A stretch of DNA of 34,402 bases from a virus. Where the stretch lies: positions 1 to 34,402 of the IMG/VR virus record IMGVR_UViG_3300035670_000767. One strand, given 5' to 3'. Shown here in pieces: positions 6,174 through 12,384 of this stretch. The position numbers were made by a program, and so were the translations under genes. Each line of letters opens with the position of its first letter. Position 1 is the stretch's first letter. The notes under the pieces were generated by a model. It had not been told where the DNA came from. It worked only from the letters and a program-made list of their open reading frames with translations, and searched no databases.

Positions 6174-6202
6174 ATAATATATTGCTTATTCAAATTTATC
6201 AA
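6174..6202 (-). promoter_or_regulatory. strong sigma70-like promoter of the HTH operon
   Basis: On the minus strand TTGATA (6202-6197) and TATTAT (6179-6174) are separated by exactly 17 bases. Both are five-of-six matches. Transcription would begin at or next to the ATG at 6167. Confidence 0.65.
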
Positions 6203-6210
6203 GATATATT
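6182..6210 (+). promoter_or_regulatory. sigma70-like promoter of the recombination operon
   Basis: TTGCTT (6182-6187) and TATATT (6205-6210) have a 17-base spacer. The promoter overlaps the minus-strand promoter at 6174-6202 almost completely, so RNA polymerase cannot occupy both at once. A leader with TTCGGGAGA follows. Confidence 0.6.
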
Positions 6211-6238
6211 AAAACTTATCTATTTCGGGAGAATAAAT

Positions 6239-7159
6239 ATGGCTAAAATTCTAATTGACAACATCACATTTGAACCGGGCAAAGAGGCTTTCGAGCGTCT
6301 GCATGGTAAGAGTAACTATCTTGGCAGCTCTGAGATTGCAGTAGTCGCAGGGCTGAACAGGTTTCAGACACCCTTGCAGCTATGGATGAAAAAGACTGGC
6401 AGGGATACATCTACTGTCGATAACTGGGCTGTCTATGTAGGCAACCTATTAGAGCCTGTAGTTGGTCAGATGTTTGAGAAGAAACATCCTGAGTACTCAC
6501 TATTAAAAAACTACACTGTATATTCTCATGACACTATTGAGTGGGCAACATGCACTCAGGATTATAACCTTAGCTATCCGACATCATCTTCTGTCGAGAG
6601 CATATTAGAGATAAAGACTTCTGGCATCTGGGCTAAACAAGAGTGGGACAATGGAGAGGTTCCAGACTTTGCGCTCTGTCAGCTACAATGGCAGCTTGGA
6701 ATATTAGGCCATCCATACGGTTATTTAGCTGCCCTGATAGGAGGTAAAGAATACTTTGATAAGGAGGTCAAGTTTAGTCCAGATGCCTTTTCTCAGCTTG
6801 TAGAGCTAGGCGAAAAGTTCCTATCTCTTGTTAAGTCAGACACGCCACCTGATGCAAACTTTGCTGATGATTTAAGCTTTATCAGGCCGACAGTTAAATC
6901 GGTTGAGCTTAATTGCAGAGATTTACTTGATGAGTATCAGATCTTAACCGATGAAATTAAAAGACAAGAAGACATAACAAAGCTCAAACAGCAGGCAAGG
7001 GATACAATCAAAAACAAAATCATTCAGCTTATGGGTGATGCAGGTGAAGGTAAGTGCGGAGATTATCTTGTCACTCGAAAAGTTGTGCCGATTAAGGAAT
7101 CGCTAAGAAAAGCATATGAGCAAATAAGATTTAGTATTAAGACTTTAAAGGAGAAATAA
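6239..7159 (+). CDS. YqaJ/lambda-type exonuclease, viral recombinase
   Basis: A PD-(D/E)xK nuclease of the YqaJ family that would resect double-strand ends for single-strand annealing with the RecT protein at 14838. With the ATG at 6239 the protein has 306 residues. Motifs: YLGSSEIAVVAGL near residue 27-39, GNLLEPVVGQMFEKK with E near 72, CTQDY with the metal-binding D near 108, ILEIKTS with E near 124 and K near 126, and QLQWQLGILG near 150. An in-frame start 57 bases upstream lies inside the promoter and is rejected; the ATG at 6239 has a CGGGAGA site. A hydrophilic coiled region forms the C-terminus. Confidence 0.9.
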   Translation: MAKILIDNITFEPGKEAFERLHGKSNYLGSSEIAVVAGLNRFQTPLQLWMKKTGRDTSTVDNWAVYVGNLLEPVVGQMFEKKHPEYSLLKNYTVYSHDTIEWATCTQDYNLSYPTSSSVESILEIKTSGIWAKQEWDNGEVPDFALCQLQWQLGILGHPYGYLAALIGGKEYFDKEVKFSPDAFSQLVELGEKFLSLVKSDTPPDANFADDLSFIRPTVKSVELNCRDLLDEYQILTDEIKRQEDITKLKQQARDTIKNKIIQLMGDAGEGKCGDYLVTRKVVPIKESLRKAYEQIRFSIKTLKEK

Positions 7160-7160
7160 A

Positions 7161-7685
7161 ATGCCTAAACTAATTGAAGCTATGAAACAGATAAAAGATT
7201 TGCAGCGTAAAGCAGCAGATATAAGAGAGAAGATACAAAAGCACCATGCTGATATTGATATTGAGGTGCCAGTGTACGGCACACCTGAACAGCAGCGTGA
7301 TATGGTCTCTCAGTGGCTACAGGCACACAGTGATATTGTTAAAGAGATTGGCAAGCTAAGGTTTGCTATTCAGAAAACAAACATTCAAACACCTGTCACA
7401 ATCATACTTGGCGAGAAGTCGGTGACTAAAACAATAACCGAGTGGATATCAAGGCGCAAAGATTTAGCAGCTCTCGACGCTCAGGCTTGGGATTGTTTAA
7501 ACGACAAGGGCATTAAGCCTGCTATCAACATTCAAAAGACTGATGGCACCTTACAAGAGGTTAAGATTCGCAGGTATTACGATCCTAAAGTCAAAGATGA
7601 CAAAAGGGAGTTGTACCGTTCAGAGCCATCTCTTATTGATGGATCACTGGAAGTCGTAAACGCAGTAACAGATTTAGTTTTATAA
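7161..7685 (+). CDS. hypothetical protein, possibly DIP1984-like (174 aa)
   Basis: A helical N-terminus (residues 1-35, coiled-coil-like) is followed by a mixed region with KSVTKTITEWISRRKDLAAL near the middle and a C-terminal beta-prone part. The 'T-TEWI-RRK-L' segment is reminiscent of the small DIP1984 family, but this is weak. It lies one base after the exonuclease gene and is surely co-transcribed, so an accessory role in recombination or replication is possible. Confidence 0.65.
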   Translation: MPKLIEAMKQIKDLQRKAADIREKIQKHHADIDIEVPVYGTPEQQRDMVSQWLQAHSDIVKEIGKLRFAIQKTNIQTPVTIILGEKSVTKTITEWISRRKDLAALDAQAWDCLNDKGIKPAINIQKTDGTLQEVKIRRYYDPKVKDDKRELYRSEPSLIDGSLEVVNAVTDLVL

Positions 7686-7750
7686 TTAACGAGCAACAGG
7701 CAGAGCAAAAATATTATGAAGGAGGGTTAGACTAAACCATAGAGGTCAAC
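7681..7750 (+). promoter_or_regulatory. possible promoter upstream of the tRNA-like element
   Basis: A perfect TATAAT lies at 7681-7686 over the stop codon of the preceding gene, but no good -35 is seen at the expected distance. The rest of this stretch is non-coding, with a short imperfect inverted repeat GGTTAGACTAAACC near 7727-7740. Confidence 0.25.
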
Positions 7751-7823
7751 AGTGATATAGCTCAGTTGGTAGAGCAGTTCCCCATTAAGGAATGTGTTAT
7801 TGGTTCGATTCCAATTATCGCAA
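7751..7823 (+). tRNA. tRNA-like element, anticodon position AUU, atypical
   Basis: All arms of a 73-nt tRNA fold: six pairs of acceptor stem with an A-A mismatch at 1-72, a canonical D arm GCTCAGTTGGTAGAGC, an anticodon stem GTTCC/GGAAT with the seven-base loop CCATTAA, a five-base variable loop and a perfect T arm ATTGG-TTCGATT-CCAAT. Two features are abnormal: position 33 is C, not the near-universal U, and position 34 is A, giving AUU, which bacterial tRNAs for Asn do not use. No CCA is encoded. It may be a decayed tRNA, a tRNA mimic or a decoy for host tRNA-cleaving defence. Confidence 0.65.
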
Positions 7824-8034
7824 CAAGCCCACAATGCTACTTGTGAACATATTTAAGGCTTAAGACCGTAAGATGTAAGTTGGTAAGGTTTAATTTTAGT
7901 AAGTACGTAGGACATAAGAGTTAAGACTGGGCTAGGCTTAAAAACCTAGAAATCGGAGTTTTCTTTTTTAGTCTCCTTGAATGTTTAGAACTTCGCTTCC
8001 TGTCTGGGTGCTCACTTTTTTTAGAAGGTAATTT
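7824..8034 (+). ncRNA. structured non-coding stretch after the tRNA-like element
   Basis: No gene is seen in these 211 bases. Visible structure: AGCCCA (7826-7831) can pair with TGGGCT (7928-7933) to close a domain of about 108 nt. Inside it is the hairpin CACAA-TGCTAC-TTGTG (7830-7845), and GTAAG occurs four times between about 7868 and 7902. The hairpin CTAGG/CCTAG (7932-7949) and the T-run TTTTCTTTTTTA (7959-7970) may form a weak terminator. This could be a non-coding RNA processed together with the tRNA-like part, or simply decayed sequence. Confidence 0.35.
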
Positions 8035-9069
8035 ATGAAATACGGAATGGACTTTTTACTGGGTACTAAATATCCAAAGACTGTTAAGCAGGAGCATCCC
8101 CGAAGTTATGGTCTGGGTATATTTTTAGAGGTTAGCGGCGTTCCGCCTGCATATTCTCTGATTGATGAAATGGCAGGGCTTGGCATTCCCTTTATCAGAG
8201 TTCAGATGCTATGGAAAGACCTGCATGACTTTAAGCCTTCTGATGTCTCAATAGTTGAGCAGAGGATGAAGAAGCTTGTTCCTATAATAAATAAGCATAA
8301 AAACGTAAGATGGTATATCTCCCCTTGCTGCGAGCATGAGTTGAAAGAAAACCAATTTGAACCATTCGCTCAGGCAGTTTTAAAATATTGCCTGTTGTGT
8401 ACCGTTGTAAATAGTCCGAATAATGGAAAAGGGCATGTTAGTAAAAAATACCTCAACGAGTACCACCACGAAGAAAAGCCACGAGGCGGAAGTGACAGGT
8501 TTGCTGCTAGCTTTGACGGGGCTAACATCGTTGATAGTAATGTCACTAATTATATCAATAATTACGCTAAGGCCGAGTATCTCATGGTCTGGAATAGCCA
8601 ATGCAACGGAAACAGAAAAATCTTTAAGCCCGGAGAGAAAAGAGGACCAAAGGATTTTATCGACAGAGCCAAACGGATTTACTGGCCTACTCCAAAACAA
8701 ATTGATAGCTGGATATGGCTCACTACCCACGCAAAAGGATGTACTTCTGTGCCGAAGAACTGGGTCTTTAAAAGCCACTCAGACCAACATGATATGCCGC
8801 CAGAGGGGAAGGACCAAAAGCCTGTTTGGGTTAAACTGCCAAAGTTTAGGGCAATAGAGGTAAGGGCCAGAAACGGGCAGTTAGTCGATAAGGCTCCCTA
8901 TTTTGGCCCGTTCTCAGGCGGTGGATATAGGTATTACCACTCAGATTGGGGCTTTACGTTAGCTGAAAAGGCTATCAGAATCCAAGGTGATGGGGTGTGC
9001 GATATTTTTGCAGACGGTAAGAAAATGGGTCAGGTCAATTTGGCGTTCAGAGATGGATCGTACAGATAA
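8035..9069 (+). CDS. TIM-barrel-like protein, possible glycoside hydrolase (344 aa)
   Basis: The order of segments resembles a (beta/alpha)8 glycosidase fold: YGLGIFLEV, then GIPFIRVQMLWKD, KNVRWYISPCCEHEL, CTVVNSPNNGKG, FAASFDGANIVDS and EYLMVWNSQCNGN. The strand-4 'N-P' position has VNSPN where GH families often have NEP, so a classic acid residue is absent there. The C-terminal third contains a conserved-looking WVFKSHSDQHDMPPEGKDQK segment and a final beta domain. A soluble carbohydrate-active or scaffold protein is possible. There is no signal peptide, and its place among early plus-strand genes argues against a tailspike. Confidence 0.5.
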   Translation: MKYGMDFLLGTKYPKTVKQEHPRSYGLGIFLEVSGVPPAYSLIDEMAGLGIPFIRVQMLWKDLHDFKPSDVSIVEQRMKKLVPIINKHKNVRWYISPCCEHELKENQFEPFAQAVLKYCLLCTVVNSPNNGKGHVSKKYLNEYHHEEKPRGGSDRFAASFDGANIVDSNVTNYINNYAKAEYLMVWNSQCNGNRKIFKPGEKRGPKDFIDRAKRIYWPTPKQIDSWIWLTTHAKGCTSVPKNWVFKSHSDQHDMPPEGKDQKPVWVKLPKFRAIEVRARNGQLVDKAPYFGPFSGGGYRYYHSDWGFTLAEKAIRIQGDGVCDIFADGKKMGQVNLAFRDGSYR

Positions 9070-9259
9070 ACTTACAGAGATGGAGGCAAGGGCTAAAGTT
9101 TTAGGATTAGACCCTCAAGAGACACAAATATTTCTGCTTGGCGCTAAGGAGTTTGCAGCACTAACAGAAAAATATGCACACGCTGGAGAGTATGCAGGAG
9201 ATCCGAGAGGTATTTATGTTTTTGAGATGTTATACCTATTAAATAAAAAGGTTGAGTAG
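9053..9259 (+). CDS. small hypothetical protein (68 aa)
   Basis: An acidic helical protein starting inside the end of the 344-residue protein gene (17-base overlap). A longer in-frame start at 8987 would add basic residues overlapping the upstream gene and is less likely. No domain is recognised. It begins the run of very short, tightly packed genes that continues to position 14410. Confidence 0.5.
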   Translation: MDRTDKLTEMEARAKVLGLDPQETQIFLLGAKEFAALTEKYAHAGEYAGDPRGIYVFEMLYLLNKKVE

Positions 9260-9433
9260 ATGACAATCAAGCACACAAAACACGATGCGCTGGCAAAACT
9301 GGCACAGCTTACAGAAGCTAAGTTGCCACCTGTCGAAGATCCACCACCGCATAAAAAAGAAACAGACAAAGACCACAGAGCAAGAATTAACCGGGAGAGA
9401 CATCCCAAGATTGATAAAATATCTGATGAGTGA
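9260..9433 (+). CDS. very small hydrophilic protein (57 aa)
   Basis: An open frame from the ATG at 9260, directly after the previous stop, to TGA at 9433. The product is rich in Lys, Asp, Glu and Pro (LPPVEDPPPHKK in the middle) and is probably disordered. It overlaps the next gene by eight bases. Function unknown; the call rests on the tight packing with its neighbours. Confidence 0.45.
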   Translation: MTIKHTKHDALAKLAQLTEAKLPPVEDPPPHKKETDKDHRARINRERHPKIDKISDE

Positions 9434-9518
9434 ATTGGTAGTAATAGTTTGCTATGCGTTTCAGATGGCGCTTCTTATGGCAATCATTGTTGTGACGGTT
9501 AAAATTTGGAAACTTTAG
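9426..9518 (+). CDS. micro-protein with one membrane segment (30 aa)
   Basis: The ATG at 9426 overlaps the previous stop (ATGAGTGA). The 30-residue product is almost entirely one membrane helix (AFQMALLMAIIVVTVKIW) with a short basic end. Such proteins can modulate membrane proteins or act as small holin-like or exclusion factors. A longer reading of the same frame from 9285 overlaps the previous gene and is rejected. Confidence 0.45.
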   Translation: MSELVVIVCYAFQMALLMAIIVVTVKIWKL

Positions 9519-9531
9519 CAGCGAGGGCAGG

Positions 9532-9756
9532 ATGACTGATTTTGATTTAGAGAAGTTTGCGAGACAAGGCGTTGAGCATTTAGATCCTGAGTTTTATCTT
9601 GATGTGAAGGCCTTAATTAAAGGCCGGAAAGAGGGGTATTTTACTGCGCTAGGATTAGTACAGGCCGAACTAGCCGAAGTAATCCCGGAGCATAATCCAG
9701 CGCATCAAACGATTCAGAACGTGTTTAAAAAACTACGAGGACAGGATGACAAGTAA
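9532..9756 (+). CDS. small hypothetical protein, FDLE family of this phage (74 aa)
   Basis: A helical acidic protein with a good site (GAGGGCAGG) before the ATG. It starts M-T-DFDLEKF and contains GYFTALGLVQAELAEV and a terminal FKKLRG. The protein at 10646 starts M-K-NFDLEQY and has FLKALELVEEELL and TKLKGG in the same order, so the two look like paralogues. The gene overlaps the next by 11 bases. Confidence 0.6.
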   Translation: MTDFDLEKFARQGVEHLDPEFYLDVKALIKGRKEGYFTALGLVQAELAEVIPEHNPAHQTIQNVFKKLRGQDDK

Positions 9757-9952
9757 ACAGAAAGCAATCAGCCAGACACTAAAAGAGGCTAAAAAATACG
9801 GATACTATGCGCCTATTTATCTGGATGGATTTAATGATGCTCTTAAGCAGGTAGTTAAAGAGCTAAAGAAAAAAACCAATCCTGACTCATGGGGAGCGTT
9901 TGCATTACCGACAGTCGAGGAAATTATTATGAGGCTTAAAGATGACAAGTAA
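9746..9952 (+). CDS. small hypothetical protein (68 aa)
   Basis: A basic helical protein whose middle (YLDGFNDALKQVVKELKKK) loosely follows the pattern of the FDLE proteins at 9532 and 10646. Its start and the start of the following gene share the sequence GATGACAAGTAAAC, so each stop overlaps the next start in the same way, as if the junction had been duplicated. Function unknown. Confidence 0.55.
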   Translation: MTSKQKAISQTLKEAKKYGYYAPIYLDGFNDALKQVVKELKKKTNPDSWGAFALPTVEEIIMRLKDDK

Positions 9953-10283
9953 ACTACCAGAGCTATTGGAATGTCCTTTTTGTGGGGAAACTAAGTATTT
10001 GCATTACCCGATTGGAGAAGTCCGCACTTACTACACAGAGTGCCAATCTTGTAACGCTATGGGGCCGCAGTTTGCTAAGCAAGGCAAAGAGGAAGCAATC
10101 ACAGCATGGAACACTCGCCACCATTCAGCCTCACGAGATCGTGCAATTGCGAGGGCGGCTTGGGAGAAGTGCAGCACTGCTTTCTTTAGCTCAGATCCGA
10201 GCGTGTCTTTTATGGCAGCAGACGACTACCTGCAAAGCGATGAGTTTTTGAGTTTGATTGGGGAGAAGAAACATGGTGCATAA
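9942..10283 (+). CDS. Lar-like restriction alleviation protein (113 aa)
   Basis: The N-terminal 60 residues match the Lar family: LLECPFCGETKY, then CQSCNAMGPQ, then KEEAITAWNTRH, that is CPFCG - CxxC - G - EAI-AWN-R. The two cysteine pairs form a zinc ribbon. Lar of the Rac prophage modulates type I restriction-modification in favour of unmodified phage DNA; many phage members are known only by this signature. The C-terminal half lies outside the domain. Translationally coupled to its neighbours in the small-gene operon. Confidence 0.8.
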   Translation: MTSKLPELLECPFCGETKYLHYPIGEVRTYYTECQSCNAMGPQFAKQGKEEAITAWNTRHHSASRDRAIARAAWEKCSTAFFSSDPSVSFMAADDYLQSDEFLSLIGEKKHGA

Positions 10284-10644
10284 AAAAGGTTGCAAATTAG
10301 GCAAGTACAATAAGCGACAAAAACTTGAGTTTATCCATGGAATAGAAATCGAAAGTGGGGTAGAGCCGCCCCCCATGAATATGACCTCACCTTGGAGTTA
10401 TTTAGCTTGGAATATGAAAGCAAACGAAAGCGTCTTGTTAAAAAGCTATGACCATGTGATGAAGTTGAAACATTCTATTTTAAAACTTGGCTTCAAGACT
10501 ATTAGAAGAAAGATAGGGGAAGATCAGTGGAGGATCTGGAAGGTACATAAGAAGTATAATAAATCCCCGTCAGGCAATCCAATTCAATACTCTAAGAGAA
10601 CCCTAGATGTTATTAGTTCGGGTATTAGATCGGTTAGAGGATAA
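10273..10644 (+). CDS. hypothetical protein, possible nucleic acid binding (123 aa)
   Basis: A basic protein with a GGGGAGAAG site before the ATG at 10273; an in-frame start at 10258 is less favourable. The C-terminal half (NMKANESVLLKSYDHVMKL, then GFKTIRRKIGEDQWRIWKV) follows a pattern seen in many small phage proteins, 'K---S-L---------R--i---g-k---R---g--RIWk', whose role is unknown but is thought to be DNA binding. This family memory is loose. It overlaps the Lar gene by 11 bases. Confidence 0.6.
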   Translation: MVHKKGCKLGKYNKRQKLEFIHGIEIESGVEPPPMNMTSPWSYLAWNMKANESVLLKSYDHVMKLKHSILKLGFKTIRRKIGEDQWRIWKVHKKYNKSPSGNPIQYSKRTLDVISSGIRSVRG

Positions 10645-10645
10645 A

Positions 10646-10873
10646 ATGAAAAATTTTGATTTAGAGCAATACTTAAAAACTCTGGACGAAATGCCAGCTT
10701 GTAATATGCTTCCTAGTAACTTAGGGCGCATGGTTTTTCTCAAGGCTTTGGAGCTGGTGGAGGAAGAGCTTTTACCCTCTTTTTTAGGAGTGGAATATGC
10801 AGAAGCCGAAATAAAAGGGGTTATTACAAAACTAAAGGGAGGGGGAAATGAACATCAAGCGAGAGGTTTATGA
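10646..10873 (+). CDS. small hypothetical protein, FDLE family (75 aa)
   Basis: Starts at the ATG one base after the previous stop, with TTAGAGG upstream; a start at 10607 would overlap the previous gene by 38 bases. The acidic helical product shares FDLE near its N-terminus and a following 'AL-LVEEELL' helix with the protein at 9532, suggesting gene duplication. It overlaps the next gene by 26 bases. Confidence 0.55.
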   Translation: MKNFDLEQYLKTLDEMPACNMLPSNLGRMVFLKALELVEEELLPSFLGVEYAEAEIKGVITKLKGGGNEHQARGL

Positions 10874-11045
10874 CCGTATAGTTAAGGCATTAGAGCGAGA
10901 GCTTAGCGTGATTACGTCAAAGATAAATGGCAATCGCTATTCTTTTCGTAACTTAGAAAAGGAACAGACTGTCCTAAAGCGTGAGAAGGCGAAGCTGCAT
11001 GAAATGCTTAGAGACTTACGACCTAAAATCAAAGAGGCAAAATGA
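10848..11045 (+). CDS. small coiled-coil protein (65 aa)
   Basis: A highly charged, helical protein with a heptad-like pattern over residues 10-60 (AL--EL--I-SKI, NLEKEQTVLKREKAKLHEML). A strong GGAGGG site lies before the ATG inside the previous gene. Probably a dimeric coiled coil; the partner is unknown. It overlaps the next gene by four bases (ATGA). Confidence 0.6.
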   Translation: MNIKREVYDRIVKALERELSVITSKINGNRYSFRNLEKEQTVLKREKAKLHEMLRDLRPKIKEAK

Positions 11046-11212
11046 AAAAGCAACGTAAGGCGAGGGAGTGGTGGGTAGTGATATATACTCCGCCTGCATC
11101 AAAATATACAGACCTAATAACGTATAGGACTAAGAAGGCTGCAATGGATTGGCACAAGAAAGAGAGCGTCTTTAAAGTCCGAGAAGTTTTACCAAAAAGG
11201 AAAAGCAAATGA
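11042..11212 (+). CDS. very small basic protein (56 aa)
   Basis: An open frame joined to both neighbours by ATGA overlaps. The product is rich in Lys, Arg and Trp: N-terminal KKQRKAREWWVVIYTP and C-terminal VLPKRKSK. The compact size with aromatic and basic residues would suit binding to RNA or DNA, but no known domain is seen. The double overlap is the main support. Confidence 0.55.
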   Translation: MKKQRKAREWWVVIYTPPASKYTDLITYRTKKAAMDWHKKESVFKVREVLPKRKSK

Positions 11213-11532
11213 CTAAATCAAAACCCGATTCGGATAAGGCTATCAGCCATCTTGAAGAAGCTATTGAAAAAATCGGCCACAATCAAATTAAGAGCTGGCG
11301 GAGTGATGAGTATGCAATCGGAAGAAGCGAAAGTGTTTTGCTAGTTGGCGGTATCGAGATTGGAATATTCGCTAGAGCAGCGGCAAGGGAAGCTATGGAG
11401 TGGCTACTCGCCGAGGCGGAGAAGATGGCGATTGATATTGACCTTGATATAGAAGAAGGATGGTCAGGTGTTTACTTAAATAATGGGTTAATTAAGCTAT
11501 CAGACCTTAAAAAACTAATTTCAGAAGGATAG
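11209..11532 (+). CDS. hypothetical protein (107 aa)
   Basis: A soluble acidic protein: a helical N-terminus (HLEEAIEKIG), a hydrophobic segment SVLLVGGIEIGIFARAAARE too short and charged to span a membrane, and an acidic C-terminus with a tandem of D-I residues. No domain recognised. It is followed by the GTG-started HNH-like gene. Confidence 0.6.
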   Translation: MTKSKPDSDKAISHLEEAIEKIGHNQIKSWRSDEYAIGRSESVLLVGGIEIGIFARAAAREAMEWLLAEAEKMAIDIDLDIEEGWSGVYLNNGLIKLSDLKKLISEG

Positions 11533-11536
11533 GACA

Positions 11537-12070
11537 GTGCCAACAGTACATAAAGCACAAGTGATAGAAGTTGATAAGCCAAATAGAAAACGTAGATGTG
11601 TTTACTGTTGTAATATTTTTATTGCTAACATTACAGAGGTAAAAAAAGGGAAAGCTAAATTTTGTAATGCAAAATGCTATGCTGAATATCGTAAACTTCC
11701 AAAACCAAAATTACAGGACAATCGAGAGTATGTTTACAAGAGAAAGCTTAACTATTACAGATCGAGGCATGGGCTATTAGTCTATAGATACTTGTGGATG
11801 GTTCGGAGATGTAAGCAATTGCAAGCTTACAAAGCTAGGTCTCCAAACTTCACTAAGGAGGAATTTCTAAGAAAGTTTAAAAACGACAATAATTTAATTC
11901 GATTAATAGAAAACTGGAAAGTCTCTGGTTATTTAGAGAGGCTAACCCCTACGGTAGATAGGATTAATAACAAACTAGGATATCGTTTAGATAATATTCA
12001 ATTTTTAACTATGGAAGATAATACAAAAAAGTATCGTGAAATAGATTCAAAACTAGCGGGGGAAGAATGA
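11537..12070 (+). CDS. HNH-like endonuclease of phage type (177 aa)
   Basis: The N-terminal zinc-binding region has CVYC near residue 14 and CNAKCY near residue 46. The C-terminal block TPTVDRINNKLGYRLDNIQF followed by LTMEDNTKKY matches the 'SVDRID--KGY--DNIQ-V----N--K' signature of phage HNH endonucleases related to homing enzymes. The catalytic His pair is less clear, so activity is uncertain. GTG start with AAGGAT upstream. It sits inside the small-gene operon without disrupting neighbours, as free-standing homing endonucleases often do. Base composition is more AT-rich than its neighbours, hinting at later arrival. Confidence 0.75.
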   Translation: MPTVHKAQVIEVDKPNRKRRCVYCCNIFIANITEVKKGKAKFCNAKCYAEYRKLPKPKLQDNREYVYKRKLNYYRSRHGLLVYRYLWMVRRCKQLQAYKARSPNFTKEEFLRKFKNDNNLIRLIENWKVSGYLERLTPTVDRINNKLGYRLDNIQFLTMEDNTKKYREIDSKLAGEE

Positions 12071-12384
12071 ACTGTAGAAGATGTGGCAATCATCAATATA
12101 ATTATCAGGACGCTTTATGCTCAAATTGTATGATTATGGAGCAAATGAAGGCTAACGAAAATTTGAAGCCTATTAACTACGTTGCATACGAAGGCAGATC
12201 GACAGCAGACATCGAAGCCGAGCAACGCCAGCAAGAGCGCAAGCGGTTGTTTCAGGAGGTGGCTTTAGCTCTTATGTCAAATAGCTATACAACGGTAAAA
12301 AATGCGGACGAGCTAATGAAGCCAGTTGAGCTACTTACAGAAGCACTTCTGCAAGCTAGCGAGAAGTTCGCAAAGGGGGAATGA
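12067..12384 (+). CDS. zinc-ribbon / coiled-coil protein (105 aa)
   Basis: Starts with CRRCGN then CSNCM, a short four-cysteine zinc ribbon within the first 21 residues, followed by a Gln/Glu/Arg-rich helix (residues about 60-75) and a helical end. Its ATG overlaps the HNH gene stop and its stop overlaps the lipoprotein start. Function unknown; a nucleic-acid or protein adaptor is possible. Confidence 0.65.
   Translation: MNCRRCGNHQYNYQDALCSNCMIMEQMKANENLKPINYVAYEGRSTADIEAEQRQQERKRLFQEVALALMSNSYTTVKNADELMKPVELLTEALLQASEKFAKGE

Noticed and set aside
7981-8031. Sixteen-codon leader peptide before the 344-residue protein
   Set aside because: No ribosome binding site and no regulatory codon run; probably chance.
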